A stretch of DNA of 64,000 bases, taken from a candidate division TM6 bacterium GW2011_GWF2_37_49. Lineage in GTDB: Bacteria > Babelota > Babeliae > Babelales > RVW-14. This document shows, piece after piece, positions 18,024 to 27,689 of the stretch. The notes beneath the pieces are model-generated. The model had not been told where the DNA came from. It saw nothing but the letters and a program-made list of their open reading frames with translations, and ran no database searches. The DNA lies in assembly GCA_000989955.1 (NCBI GenBank), contig LBTE01000003.1:61133-125132 (forward strand). Direction: 5' to 3'. Position 1 is the stretch's first letter. The number at the start of each line of letters is the position of its first letter. Made by a program: the position numbers and the translations under genes.

Positions 18024-19537
18024 TGCTGCGCCTTCCAGTTGTTTGCTGCTACAGAAGCGTTATTTGTCGTGATGGGTTGTTGATCTTGCAGTTTTTGAAT
18101 AATTGTTGCGGCAACAACTCCAAGCTCTTCAATCGTTAAATCTGATTTATGCTGTGAAACCTGTAATTTGCTTGCAGAGCATATTTTTTTTGTTTGTTCC
18201 GTGCTTAAAAATTGTGTATGAAATTTGCCATTTTTAAAAGCTTCGGTTTTTATTAAATCAGTTAAAAATTTTATGTTTGTCGTTACACCGTTTATGCAAA
18301 AGCTTTTTAAAGCCTGTTCTACGTAAGCTACTGCCATTTCACGCGATTGGCCATAAACAGTCAACTGTGCCTGCATTGGGTCAAAAAATGGCGTTATTTC
18401 TTTGTTCAAGACTAAATCATGATCTAGGCGAACAGTTGGGCCACTTGGCAGCTGTAAACTTTGAATTTTGCCAGTGCATGGTGCAAAATTGTTGTTGGGA
18501 TCCTCTGAATAAATCCTGCATTCAATCGCATGTCCACGTCGATGAAATTCTGTCTGAGCGATTGGAATCGTGTTATTTTCAGCAATAAAAATTTGCATTG
18601 CAACCAAATCCACTCCAGTCGTCATCTCTGTGACAGAGTGTTCGACTTGCAGTCGAGTGTTCATTTCTAAAAAAAAGAATTCTCCGTCCGACGTTACCAT
18701 AAACTCTAAAGTTCCAATGTTTTTATAACTTACAGCTTTGGCAAGCCTGAGTGATGCTGCATACATTTTTTCAAGTGTGTTTTTGTCTACAAAACTACAT
18801 GGAGCTTCCTCCACAATTTTTTGATATCGGCGTTGAAGTGAGCAGTCACGTTCAAAAAGATGAATAAAGTTTTGGCCATCTCCAGCTATCTGAATTTCGA
18901 TATGTCGAGGGTTTACAAGGTATCTTTCGACCAAGATTTTTGTAGTACCTGTTAATTTTTGTGCTTCAGAAATTGTTAGCCGCAACGCGGATTCAAGTTC
19001 GCCTGGACTATCAACTCGTCTTGCTGCCTTGCCTCCGCCACCTAGAGGGTCTTTTAATATCAGAGGAAAGCCTATATTTAAAATCTCTTGTAGCACAACT
19101 TTAAGATCAGTGACTACATCTATTTCTATTCCAGAAATTATTGGCACACCAGCCAAATTTGCGCAACGTCGGGCTTCGTTTTTATCCCCCATCAATTTTA
19201 TAGTTTCTGGGTTTGGGCCTATCCAGGTAAGTCCAACATCGACCACTTTTTGCGCAAACATATGATTTTCAGACAAGAATCCGTATCCTGGATGAATAGC
19301 GTCAGCACCCGATTTTAAAGCAATTTTTATAATTTCGTCTTGATCCAGATATGCCAAATATCCATCTTTATCGATTGGATAAGCATAGTCTGTATTATAA
19401 ATGTAAGGACTGGAGGCATCTTGCGGACTAAATATCGCAACTGTTTCGATACCCAAAGATTTGCACGTAAAATTTATTCGATTTACGATGCCTCCACGAT
19501 TTGCGATTAGTATTTTTTTAATATTTTTGCTACTCAT
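18014..19537 (-). CDS. Biotin carboxylase subunit of an acyl-CoA (acetyl/propionyl-CoA) carboxylase
   Basis: ATP-grasp enzyme that carboxylates biotin on the carrier encoded by the next gene. The family signatures are all present: HPGYGFLSEN, GPNPETIKLMGDK, FERDCSLQRRYQKIVEEAPC, the catalytic EMNTRLQVEHSVTE and ECRIYSEDP. Some usually invariant places differ: IANRGGIVNRI where GE is normal, a glycine loop reading GGGGKAARRV rather than GGGGKGM, and S for P in VEHSVTE. These might lower activity or just be lineage drift. The N-terminal 450 residues are the enzyme; the last 50 look like a linker. Confidence 0.9.
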   Translation of the reverse strand: MSSKNIKKILIANRGGIVNRINFTCKSLGIETVAIFSPQDASSPYIYNTDYAYPIDKDGYLAYLDQDEIIKIALKSGADAIHPGYGFLSENHMFAQKVVDVGLTWIGPNPETIKLMGDKNEARRCANLAGVPIISGIEIDVVTDLKVVLQEILNIGFPLILKDPLGGGGKAARRVDSPGELESALRLTISEAQKLTGTTKILVERYLVNPRHIEIQIAGDGQNFIHLFERDCSLQRRYQKIVEEAPCSFVDKNTLEKMYAASLRLAKAVSYKNIGTLEFMVTSDGEFFFLEMNTRLQVEHSVTEMTTGVDLVAMQIFIAENNTIPIAQTEFHRRGHAIECRIYSEDPNNNFAPCTGKIQSLQLPSGPTVRLDHDLVLNKEITPFFDPMQAQLTVYGQSREMAVAYVEQALKSFCINGVTTNIKFLTDLIKTEAFKNGKFHTQFLSTEQTKKICSASKLQVSQHKSDLTIEELGVVAATIIQKLQDQQPITTNNASVAANNWKAQQWK

Positions 19538-19605
19538 TTTTATGTTCTAATTTCGTTTTTTTCAAGGCACCAATTTACCAGCTCGTGGTGAGTGTCTGCC
19601 GATCC

Positions 19606-19720
19606 TTCGATACGCGCACTTCGTTCGAACTCCCAGCCTTCGCGCCGGCCTCCGTAGCCACGTAGGGCGTAGGAGAGCACGCTTCGGCGGGCGGGCAGGA
19701 CGAGCGGCTGGCGTATCAAA
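19606..19720. repeat. GC-rich inverted-repeat element (MITE- or RPE-like)
   Basis: A strongly GC-rich island in an AT-rich gap upstream of the carboxylase operon. It is bounded by inverted ends TTCGATACGC (19606-19615) and GCGTATCAAA (19711-19720), 9 of 10 matching. It holds an 18-mer (19652-19669, CCGTAGCCACGTAGGGCG) whose exact reverse complement occurs at 59861-59878 inside repeat copy 13. No coding capacity seen. The rest of the 327-bp gap shows nothing else. Confidence 0.7.
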
Positions 19721-19864
19721 CCATGCGGAAATAAAATTTATCTATCTTAAGAATGGTATAAGCTATCGGATAAACACCATACTTGTCAAATGGTCCTGTC
19801 AGCCGCGCGTTAATACAGGTAGAAAGCAAGCAGTGTTTAGCAAGAAAAAGTATTTAAAATGGAA

Positions 19865-21283
19865 TTATTTGTTATCAACCAGGCTTTCTCCAACTTTATT
19901 AATTTTTCCAGCGCCGATGGTTAAAACCAAATCTCCGACCTGAACCTCTGATTGCACTGCGTTTTTAATATCATTGTAAGTTGGCAAACACATCACTTTT
20001 AAATTTGGGTTACGATTTTGAATTGCCTGAGCAAGGTTTTCGCTTGTGATTCCAGAGATTGGTTTTTCGCTTGCTGGATAAATTTCCGCAAGATACAGAG
20101 CATCAATTTTGTAGAAATCGCTCGAGCCTGCTAACACATCCACAAACTGATCCCAGCATTTTTGCGTTCTGGTAAAGCGATGTGGTTGAAATACAACGTG
20201 TAGTCTTTTATTTTTGCGTTTCTGTGCGACTAGGAGGGTATTTTTGATTTCGGTTGGATGGTGTCCATAATCATCGAATACATCCACACCATTGAATATA
20301 CCCTTAAATTCAAATCGTCGTTCAACGCCCCTAAATGATTCTAACGCTTGTATAATAACATCAAGCGCTATGCCCGATTCCATGCACAAAGCTGTTGCTG
20401 CTAACGAATTTAAAACATTGTGAATGCCTGGCATATTAAGTGTTATGCGTCCAAGACATGTTTGAGTTACTGTTCCAGTGTTTATATCGAATTGATTTTT
20501 GTACAGATCAAAAATGGTTTGTGATTTGCCAAGCTCAATAACTTTGCCCATTAGATCGGCTTTTTCAGATAGTCCATACTTAACAACGTTGATGTGTTGC
20601 AAAGGTAAAATTGCTTGAATATTTTGATCATCGATGCATACGAAAGCTTTGCCATAAAAAGGCAATCGACCCAAAAAATCTTTAAATGTATTTTTAATAT
20701 CTTCAATGTCTTTGTATGTGTCAAGATGGTCATTGTCGATATTTGTCACCACAGCCATTGTTGGATGTAGATAGAGCAAAGACCTGTCGCTCTCATCGGC
20801 TTCGGCAATCAAAAAATCACCATCACCGAGCTGGGCATTGTTATTGATGCTTTTTAGCACTCCTCCAACTATGACAGTTGGCTGCATACCACCTTCGATC
20901 ATGATGTGCGAAATCAGTGATGTGGTTGTTGTTTTGCCATGCGTTCCAGAAACAGCAATGCTATACTTGGTCCTCATAAGCTCAGCAAGCATGATAGCCC
21001 TAGGAATAACTGGAATCCCCTTTTCAATAGCTGCAAGCACTTCAGGGCCTTGCATGTCTACGGCGGAAGAATAAACAAGAACATCTGCATCTACAACGTG
21101 ATTTTTATCGTGTCCACAAGAGATTAAGCAGCCTATTTTTTGTAAATGTTCTATAGTTTTGCCAACCCCAGAAAGGTCACATCCACTAACCTTGTAGCCC
21201 TGCAGCCTCAATATTTCGGCAATTCCACTCATTCCAATACCGCCAATACCCATGAAATGGATATGCTCACATTTTTTATACAT
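19865..21283 (-). CDS. murC: UDP-N-acetylmuramate--L-alanine ligase MurC
   Basis: Adds the first amino acid of the peptidoglycan stem peptide in the cytoplasm. The 472 residues show the Mur-ligase layout: a Rossmann-like N-terminus with FMGIGGIGMSGIAEIL, the ATP loop VSGTHGKTTTTSL (about 109-121), the central EADESDRSLLYLHP and VTNIDNDHLD motifs, and the C-terminal FDDYGHHPTEI and VFQPHRFTRT motifs. Complete and of normal length. No other mur genes are adjacent, so the usual cluster has been broken up in this genome. Confidence 0.97.
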   Translation of the reverse strand: MYKKCEHIHFMGIGGIGMSGIAEILRLQGYKVSGCDLSGVGKTIEHLQKIGCLISCGHDKNHVVDADVLVYSSAVDMQGPEVLAAIEKGIPVIPRAIMLAELMRTKYSIAVSGTHGKTTTTSLISHIMIEGGMQPTVIVGGVLKSINNNAQLGDGDFLIAEADESDRSLLYLHPTMAVVTNIDNDHLDTYKDIEDIKNTFKDFLGRLPFYGKAFVCIDDQNIQAILPLQHINVVKYGLSEKADLMGKVIELGKSQTIFDLYKNQFDINTGTVTQTCLGRITLNMPGIHNVLNSLAATALCMESGIALDVIIQALESFRGVERRFEFKGIFNGVDVFDDYGHHPTEIKNTLLVAQKRKNKRLHVVFQPHRFTRTQKCWDQFVDVLAGSSDFYKIDALYLAEIYPASEKPISGITSENLAQAIQNRNPNLKVMCLPTYNDIKNAVQSEVQVGDLVLTIGAGKINKVGESLVDNK

Positions 21284-21343
21284 TTTTTATCCTAAAAAAT
21301 AAAAACCCCACCAGCTCTCACGATTCTCAATTTTATAATAAAT

Positions 21344-22498
21344 TTATAAGAAAAATTTTGTCAATCGATCGATACCTTCTTGCAAAACATCTAGATCTCT
21401 CGCAAAACAGATTCGAATAAACTGAGCTCCGCTTGGGCCAAATGACTTGCCTGTGACCACACCAAGCTTTGCGTTATGTAGTATGCTCAAGCATAGGTCG
21501 GTTGTGTCGTTATAATCTCTTACTTTTGCAAATACAAAAAATCCACCACTTGGAACATTGAAAGAGAGAATGTTTTTATCGACAAGAGGTTGTAATTTTT
21601 TTACTGCAAAATCTCTTGCGATTCTGACCCTGCACGACAATTCATCAACAAGGTCTTGTCGACTTAATGCGTAAAGCGCTGCATACTGAGCTGTATTATT
21701 CAAGCAGTTGAGCATAGCGTCTTGAATGCTTGCAAAAACTGGAATCAATTTTTCATGTGCAACTAAATATCCAATGCGCCAACCACTCATGGCCATATTT
21801 TTGGAAAATGTATTGATTGAAATTAGATATTCGCTCTTGCCGATCATGGTAAAAATAGACTCAAATTTATCATCAAAAACGTAATCCCGATATGCCTCGT
21901 CAACAATCAAATAAATTCCGCGAGCTTGGCACCAGTTTAAAAGCTCAACAATTGTGGTTTTTGGGATAAACATACCGATTGGGTTTGATGGATTTGAAAA
22001 TACAATTATTTTAGTTTTTTCTGTTGTGGCTGACTTAACTTTTTCGATATCCAATTCCCATTCAATTTTACCTGAATCTGTGCAGCTTTTGAGGCATGAA
22101 ACAAACACGGATTTAGCTCTGCACATCATGGTTGATATGTTGTAGGCTGGATAGGATGGTTCTGGAATAATTACTTCGTCACCTGCATCAAGTAAGGCGG
22201 TAAAAACGACATTCAGTGCGCCAATTGCGCCATGTGTGACCAAAACATTTGAAACATCTACACAATTTTTGTATTTTTCTGAAATAAAATCAGCAATTTT
22301 TTGTCTGAGCGGCAACAAACCATAGCAACTTCCGTAGCTATCAGTTTTTGATGTATCAAGCAGCCCTTTTAAATGTTGCTTGATTGGCGAAGGAATGCCG
22401 CCGACTTTTAAGGCTCCCTGAGACAATGATACGTACTCATCACTGCCATTTACAACTTCTTCAACCTTTTTAATACCAGATAAAGGAATTTGTAACAT
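21344..22498 (-). CDS. Class I/II PLP-dependent aminotransferase (aspartate aminotransferase-like)
   Basis: Fold type I aminotransferase of 384 residues. The PLP lysine is in FSKNMAMSGWRIGYLV, the NPxNPxG-type motif is FSNPSNPIGMF, the pyridine-binding Asp is in VDEAYRDYVF, and the C-terminal substrate-binding Arg is in FIRICFA. Sequence style is that of the AspB/AlaT group, but substrate preference (Asp, Ala, aromatic) cannot be told from motifs. It is upstream of murC with a 60-bp gap and may be co-transcribed. Confidence 0.9.
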   Translation of the reverse strand: MLQIPLSGIKKVEEVVNGSDEYVSLSQGALKVGGIPSPIKQHLKGLLDTSKTDSYGSCYGLLPLRQKIADFISEKYKNCVDVSNVLVTHGAIGALNVVFTALLDAGDEVIIPEPSYPAYNISTMMCRAKSVFVSCLKSCTDSGKIEWELDIEKVKSATTEKTKIIVFSNPSNPIGMFIPKTTIVELLNWCQARGIYLIVDEAYRDYVFDDKFESIFTMIGKSEYLISINTFSKNMAMSGWRIGYLVAHEKLIPVFASIQDAMLNCLNNTAQYAALYALSRQDLVDELSCRVRIARDFAVKKLQPLVDKNILSFNVPSGGFFVFAKVRDYNDTTDLCLSILHNAKLGVVTGKSFGPSGAQFIRICFARDLDVLQEGIDRLTKFFL

Positions 22499-22658
22499 AT
22501 TTTTCCCCCTAAAATTTTAAGCATATTAAACAGCACATCAGTCTGTGTGAAATATTGTGGAATATATGGTATAACAATTTTACAGGATTTCTCAAGAATA
22601 ATTTTAGTGTTTTTCCGTATTCAGAAATAAAATACGATGGTCAAATTCATGACAAATA

Positions 22659-22862
22659 GGGTTATACATCGACCCGCATCTTCTAAACGTTCGCATTTAT
22701 AAGGCTTGCAGAAGAATTGACAAATTTTATGACACGGCCTTCCAGTCAAGATCCAGAGCTGTATTTCAATCACTTTTTTTCAAAACTGTAACTATTCAGG
22801 TTCCTAGTCTAATAAAACTCGAATTAGACTAGGCTTAGGTGAGCTTGGGTCGACGTATAGGT
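22659..22862 (-). repeat. Dispersed intergenic repeat, copy 5, inside a terminal inverted-repeat structure
   Basis: Copy 5 of the family (reverse orientation, 22659-22800): minus-strand core GTCATAAAATTTGTCAATT, end GGGTCGATGTATAACCC. The right part adds a perfect 11-bp hairpin (22803-22813 with 22823-22833, CCTAGTCTAAT). The whole is bounded by inverted ends TATACATCGACCC (22663-22675) and GGGTCGACGTATA (22847-22859), which pair at 12 of 13 positions. This is the one copy where the family looks like a small mobile element. The remaining gap sequence shows no gene. Confidence 0.65.
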
Positions 22863-22922
22863 CTAGATATCGTACATTTGACTAATTCAGATGCTTTAAT
22901 TAAACATTAAACTTATTAAAAT

Positions 22923-23549
22923 TCAAATTTGTTTTGAAACTGGAAACTGCATTATCAATTCTTTTAGCTTTTCCCAAAATGTTTTTTCTGAATCATAATT
23001 GTTGTTTTTGGGCTTTCTATGAGAACCCTTATTCAAAAAGCATCTTTTTTTGAGTATTTCAAAGTGTTCTTCAAACTTTTGACAGACTTTTTTATTGGTT
23101 GTAAGAATAACATTTTCTTGATTTTTTTGGTTTGCACTTTTTGTCCAGTTAAATGATCCTGTCCATATTTTTTCATCTAAAATGGCAAACTTATTATGCA
23201 TCAGTGCCCCAAATTTTTTATTTTTGCTATCATCTGCAAAAACGTATACGTCAATTCCAGCTTCTTGCAGCACTTTTGACTTTCCGTACTCATAATCGGC
23301 AGTTGCCTTATCAATGATGATTTTGACATCAACGCCACGTTGTTTTGCTGACACTAATGCTGCGGCTATTTGCTTATCTGTAAGCATATAAACGGCAGCA
23401 TACACCCTTTTTTTTGTGGTATTTATGATCTCAATTAAACGCTTTGTTGGACTATCATCAGGTGAAAAAAACACCTCCGATCTTGGATTTAAACTTAAAA
23501 ATGGAATAATCAGATATAAAACACAAAAAATTTTTATCGATATTTTCAT
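22923..23549 (-). CDS. Secreted phospholipase D-family endonuclease-like protein (single HKD motif)
   Basis: About 208 residues with a signal peptide (ISIKIFCVLYLIIPFLSL) and one PLDc_2 domain. The HKD motif is MHNKFAILDEKIWTGSFNWT (HxK, D, then GSxN). One motif per chain is typical of the dimeric Nuc/BfiL-type nucleases, so it probably acts as a dimer outside the cytoplasm, perhaps on DNA. The ATG at 23549 has AGAAGGTGAG upstream and starts directly at the signal peptide; the upstream in-frame ATG at 23630 would put 27 charged residues before it and is less likely. Confidence 0.85.
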   Translation of the reverse strand: MKISIKIFCVLYLIIPFLSLNPRSEVFFSPDDSPTKRLIEIINTTKKRVYAAVYMLTDKQIAAALVSAKQRGVDVKIIIDKATADYEYGKSKVLQEAGIDVYVFADDSKNKKFGALMHNKFAILDEKIWTGSFNWTKSANQKNQENVILTTNKKVCQKFEEHFEILKKRCFLNKGSHRKPKNNNYDSEKTFWEKLKELIMQFPVSKQI

Positions 23550-23668
23550 ATACTTTCTCACCTTCTTATTCAGGAGTTTGAATTTTTTAAAGATTATATT
23601 TAATTTTATATCATTCAAAAAAAAAGTCATGCGAGTGGTAATAATACAGTAAAAAGGAGAACGGAATC

Positions 23669-24262
23669 ATGAATCACATGAAGTATTGGGTAGCATTTAT
23701 CTGGTTTATTTATTGTTCATTGGTAGCCAAAACACTTGAACAAATGCAGGTATTGCACAAAGATATTGGCAATGAATTAATGAGTATCAGAAAGGAATTT
23801 ACGGCGGCTCAGCCTAAAATTTATTCTCTTTTAGACCAAATTAATCGAATGTATAATTTGGCAAAAGTGTCACTAGAAAAAAAACATCAGTTAAAAATTG
23901 ATCTAAAAAATAAAATTGTAGAAAATCAAAAAATTCAATCAGACCTAAATTTATTAAAAACTAAACTTCATGAAGCGGAGGCTGAACGAGATAAATATTC
24001 AAAGAGTTTTACATCATTAAACAAAGAGCTGCAAATTGAGAAGGTTCAATCAGCCATTTTATCAAGAGAAAAAAAGGAACTTGATCAAGAAAAGCATGAG
24101 CTTCAAAACAAAATAATAGATGCCAAAGACGACAAGTATAATAAAAAAGATATGATCACTGATAGCATACTAAAAGACTTAACGGATGAAGAAAAAGATC
24201 TTCTTAAAACATCTCAAAACTTAACTCTAAGCTCTACCTCGGCTCCAAGCTCGCCACGCTGA
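23669..24262 (+). CDS. Secreted coiled-coil protein of unknown function
   Basis: A signal peptide (YWVAFIWFIYCSLVAK) is followed by nearly continuous heptad-rich sequence (about residues 20-160: long runs of Leu/Ile with Lys/Glu/Gln), then a Ser-rich end. No family recognised. The ATG has AAGGAG upstream. Its 3' end overlaps the 3' end of the convergent tamB-like gene by 49 bp, a tight arrangement that leaves no room for a terminator between them. Confidence 0.75.
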   Translation: MNHMKYWVAFIWFIYCSLVAKTLEQMQVLHKDIGNELMSIRKEFTAAQPKIYSLLDQINRMYNLAKVSLEKKHQLKIDLKNKIVENQKIQSDLNLLKTKLHEAEAERDKYSKSFTSLNKELQIEKVQSAILSREKKELDQEKHELQNKIIDAKDDKYNKKDMITDSILKDLTDEEKDLLKTSQNLTLSSTSAPSSPR

Positions 24263-27009
24263 TCTTTTATTGCCCTAACGTTGATATCATCACTCAGCAT
24301 ATATTCGAGCTGAGCGCTAAAATCATCTTGTAGGTTAAAGTTTTTTTGGATCTGCGCCTTTACTTGATCATTTACGTTAATGTTGATAGTTCCCTTGATG
24401 CCGCCACGAGCTGACTGATCGGTAAAATCAGGGGATATTTGAATGTATTTCAAAGGTTTTGTTATTTTATGTAACAAATTATTTGATTCTGGCAAAATTT
24501 TCTTACTTCCCAAAATCACATTGTAAAGATTTTGTTCTACCATCGCCAAAAGATCGGTTTGCAGTTTATAATTTTCCGAACCAGAAAGGAGTAAGCTTAA
24601 AACCTGCTCTTCTGTTAATTCCGGCGTGGATTCAACTAAAATAGTAGGTTTTTGTAATGATCCAGAGGCTTGCATAGAAACCATGTATTTATTGATTCTG
24701 TTTTTTGCGATTAAATCTATGACTGGATCATTCATTTGATTTGCAACAAATTCGATTTTACCATATTCTATCATCAATTTATTTTGTAAAACCTTTATAA
24801 ATCCACCATCTAATTTTACTGTTCCAGTGAGTTGTGGGATATTTATAATCCCATTTCCTCTTTTGTGCGTAATTCTCAAGTTTAATGATGCATTGGTTTG
24901 AAGAGTAGGCGTTTTAGCTTTAATCGGGTATTCTGTAACAATCTTAATGTCAAAATTTATGTCTTTTGTGGATGGAAGTATGCTGTTCCAGCCACCATAA
25001 AAATTGTATTTATCGCTTGCCGCAAATATATTTTCTTTTAGAAGTGATTTTTTTAGATAAATTTGACCAAACACATTGCTTTCCGAATTTACATCCTTTT
25101 TTATCAGCACATTACCATAAATTATGCCCAATAAATCTTTTTTGTAATTTATAAGCAAGTCAGTGATCTGAATTGGAAAATGTAAAAATGAAACAGCGAA
25201 AGATTTGTCGAGAGTTATCGATACTTTGGGACTGCTAATTTCACCCTTAAAAAATCCAACCTTCAAATTATTTAAATAAATTTTGCGAGGGAAAACCAAT
25301 TCAAATTCTGAGTCAAATTTATTAATCAAATTTTGGCTTTCAGGAATATAAAAAGATCCGTTTTTGAGATTTAATTTACCACGTAATTTCCCCCAATTCG
25401 CTTGATCAATTTGAAGGTTAAACAGGCCTCCATGGCTTAATAATAAATTTTTAGTGCTAGGATCTAAAAACTGTCTGAGTAGCGAATAATTTACATCTCC
25501 GCTTAAGATTACGTCATTCTTGTGTTTTGTTTTAAAATTTATTACAGAATTGTTGGCAACACTGTATTTAATTTTGGAAAAATGTAAATTTGGTATGGTT
25601 TGTAGTTGCAATGAATAAAGATCATCTTTGCAGTTGCCGTCCAGGCTAAGTTCTTTGTTACAAAATTTATAAGTACCATCAAAGCTTGTGTTTTGATCAG
25701 TTGTTTGATTATTGATAATGGCTTTGTATTTTCCGTCAAGCTCAAGGTTGCTATCAAAACTTACAGAAATAAACGCATTTTTAGGATAAATTACGTAGTC
25801 CCCAAATCCCAAATTTACGATTTGATTCTTTAATGGCTTAATTTGACAACTATTTAAAAACTTTCCTACGCCTTTTTTATTTTTAAAATTCCAAGCGCAA
25901 ATCCCATTAAATTTTATGTCAGAGGCTAACTCTAGCCCAATTTTTGATATAATTGATTTAGTGCCGTTTTTGATCAACTCTAGCGATAATTCTTTGCAGG
26001 CAAACATTTTGTAGTTAACGTCCGATATAACGACCTTGCTTTTTGGGTTTAAGTTCATTAATTCAAGGCCTAAGCTAGCATTTATTTGAGCCTGACCGTT
26101 GATTTCTTTCTGAGCAACAAACTCATTTTTATGGCTACTTAAATAATTAAATATGTTTACCATATCGGCCAGCTTAAAAAAGCCGTTAATATTTAAACTA
26201 TTTTTGAGGTATTCAATCGCAATATTCAAAGATTTGTCTGAGGTGGTTGCATTGATTTGTTTGTACGCTTTGTTCCAATGTGCATCTAACAAAAACTGTT
26301 TATTTGGTATTGGTGGAACATCTTTGATTTTTGAATCAAACTTAGCCTCCCACCCAGATTCATCTCGAAGTTTATCAAAATTGCAGCGCACATTTATTTT
26401 TTGAGCAATGACGTTATCATCAATATTTATTTGTGCATCGTTAAAATTAATCTTTCCACTCCAGCTATATTTTTTGTGGTCTTTTTTTTCGTGTTTTTGA
26501 ATTATACAGTTACCAACTGAAAATAAGTGGATTTTATTTGTTTGGGTGTTTATTTCACAGTCCAAATTATTTATTCGAATCGATTTTAAATTTACATCAA
26601 GGCCAGATATGCGATCAGCAAGCATGTTTGCGATATGGTCTGCGATTTCAAGCTTGCCATCATTAAAAATTGTTTTTGCTGCAACATTATAAAATTCAAG
26701 CGATAAATTTATTTTTCTTTTTAAAATAAAGGCAAGCGGAGATACATGAATTTTGCACTGCTCAAACTTCCAGTTACAATTTTTTTTTCGTGGATCTGAA
26801 ACAAGGCCATTTTTTAAGTAAATAGAGCAGGTAAAAAAGTTGATGCGCGCTGATTGTTTGGTGATTGTAATTCCCCAAATGTTTTCTAACTTTGAAATAA
26901 GCTTTTGAGACAAGGCCACTTCAATTTTTGAGTTATTTTGAATAATCCATACAGAAGCCATTAATCCAAAGATGATAGCTCCAAATAAGGTAAAGATTCG
27001 CTTAATCAT
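24214..27009 (-). CDS. TamB-like translocation/assembly module protein (DUF490 family)
   Basis: A 931-residue protein with one N-terminal membrane anchor (IKRIFTLFGAIIFGLMASVWII) and a long beta-rich periplasmic body. It ends in the family's conserved C-terminal part: TPELTEEQVLSLLLSG near residue 820 and a final amphipathic strand GAEVELRVKF. TamB/YtfN-type proteins bridge inner and outer membranes and take part in outer-membrane protein assembly or lipid transport. No TamA/BamA-like partner is next to it. It supports a diderm envelope. It lies 16 bp after the pseudopilin-like gene. Confidence 0.85.
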   Translation of the reverse strand: MIKRIFTLFGAIIFGLMASVWIIQNNSKIEVALSQKLISKLENIWGITITKQSARINFFTCSIYLKNGLVSDPRKKNCNWKFEQCKIHVSPLAFILKRKINLSLEFYNVAAKTIFNDGKLEIADHIANMLADRISGLDVNLKSIRINNLDCEINTQTNKIHLFSVGNCIIQKHEKKDHKKYSWSGKINFNDAQINIDDNVIAQKINVRCNFDKLRDESGWEAKFDSKIKDVPPIPNKQFLLDAHWNKAYKQINATTSDKSLNIAIEYLKNSLNINGFFKLADMVNIFNYLSSHKNEFVAQKEINGQAQINASLGLELMNLNPKSKVVISDVNYKMFACKELSLELIKNGTKSIISKIGLELASDIKFNGICAWNFKNKKGVGKFLNSCQIKPLKNQIVNLGFGDYVIYPKNAFISVSFDSNLELDGKYKAIINNQTTDQNTSFDGTYKFCNKELSLDGNCKDDLYSLQLQTIPNLHFSKIKYSVANNSVINFKTKHKNDVILSGDVNYSLLRQFLDPSTKNLLLSHGGLFNLQIDQANWGKLRGKLNLKNGSFYIPESQNLINKFDSEFELVFPRKIYLNNLKVGFFKGEISSPKVSITLDKSFAVSFLHFPIQITDLLINYKKDLLGIIYGNVLIKKDVNSESNVFGQIYLKKSLLKENIFAASDKYNFYGGWNSILPSTKDINFDIKIVTEYPIKAKTPTLQTNASLNLRITHKRGNGIINIPQLTGTVKLDGGFIKVLQNKLMIEYGKIEFVANQMNDPVIDLIAKNRINKYMVSMQASGSLQKPTILVESTPELTEEQVLSLLLSGSENYKLQTDLLAMVEQNLYNVILGSKKILPESNNLLHKITKPLKYIQISPDFTDQSARGGIKGTININVNDQVKAQIQKNFNLQDDFSAQLEYMLSDDINVRAIKDQRGELGAEVELRVKF

Positions 27010-27025
27010 TTAATCCAAACAACAT

Positions 27026-27595
27026 TTATAGTCCAATCCAATTCATACCGTTATAAATATATCTTCTTAGATAGGATACCCGAGATGGCGAGCAAGTTAA
27101 AGCGCCCATATTTTTATTTTGCCTGTCAATGAAGTATACGCTCCCAGACGTGATTTTGCCACTTGGCAGGAATTTTATGCTTAAATTATCCAGGGCTGCA
27201 TTGTTTTTGGCTTCAACGGCTATTGACCTGTCGATGCTTATCGGTCCCTCTATCTTGCGAGTAGGCTTTGTTGGCGGGCCAAAAACGCCTGGCATGAAGC
27301 CAAATTTTATACCGTTTTCCAACAAAAGCATAAGTTTTTCTGTTTTTGATTTTTGGCAGCTACAAGCATTTTGTTGTAAATCAAAGACCAAAGTTTGAGT
27401 TTGACCGCTGGCAATGGCCAATTGTTGCAGGTAACGATAAAATACTTCCAGCCGTTCAACCTCACTTTTAAGATAAAAATTGCCCAAAAAGTTGCGAACC
27501 GGCACAGTCATCATCAAAATAATTAAAAGCAGGCTCAAAACCAGCAATATTTCGAATAGCGTAAATGAGGCTTTGGTTCTCAATTTTGGCTCCAA
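27026..27595 (-). CDS. Type II secretion/type IV pilus pseudopilin-like protein
   Basis: The N-terminus has a short positive leader, then the prepilin pattern SFTLFEILLVLSLLLIILMM, with Phe at +1 and Glu at +5 followed by a hydrophobic helix. The residue before the cleavage site is Ser rather than the usual Gly, which may slow prepilin peptidase processing. The remaining 150 residues, with a Cys pair (CSCQ), resemble minor pseudopilins (GspH type), but no specific family can be named. First gene of an operon with the tamB-like gene. The upstream gap holds repeat copy 6 and a divergent promoter. Confidence 0.78.
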   Translation of the reverse strand: MEPKLRTKASFTLFEILLVLSLLLIILMMTVPVRNFLGNFYLKSEVERLEVFYRYLQQLAIASGQTQTLVFDLQQNACSCQKSKTEKLMLLLENGIKFGFMPGVFGPPTKPTRKIEGPISIDRSIAVEAKNNAALDNLSIKFLPSGKITSGSVYFIDRQNKNMGALTCSPSRVSYLRRYIYNGMNWIGL

Positions 27596-27689
27596 TGTTT
27601 AATTAATGGTCTAAGTTTTAGAGGCTTCTACTCGTTAAAAAACATACAGTCAAGCCTGGCCACAAATCAAGTATCTCAAATCAGAGGGC

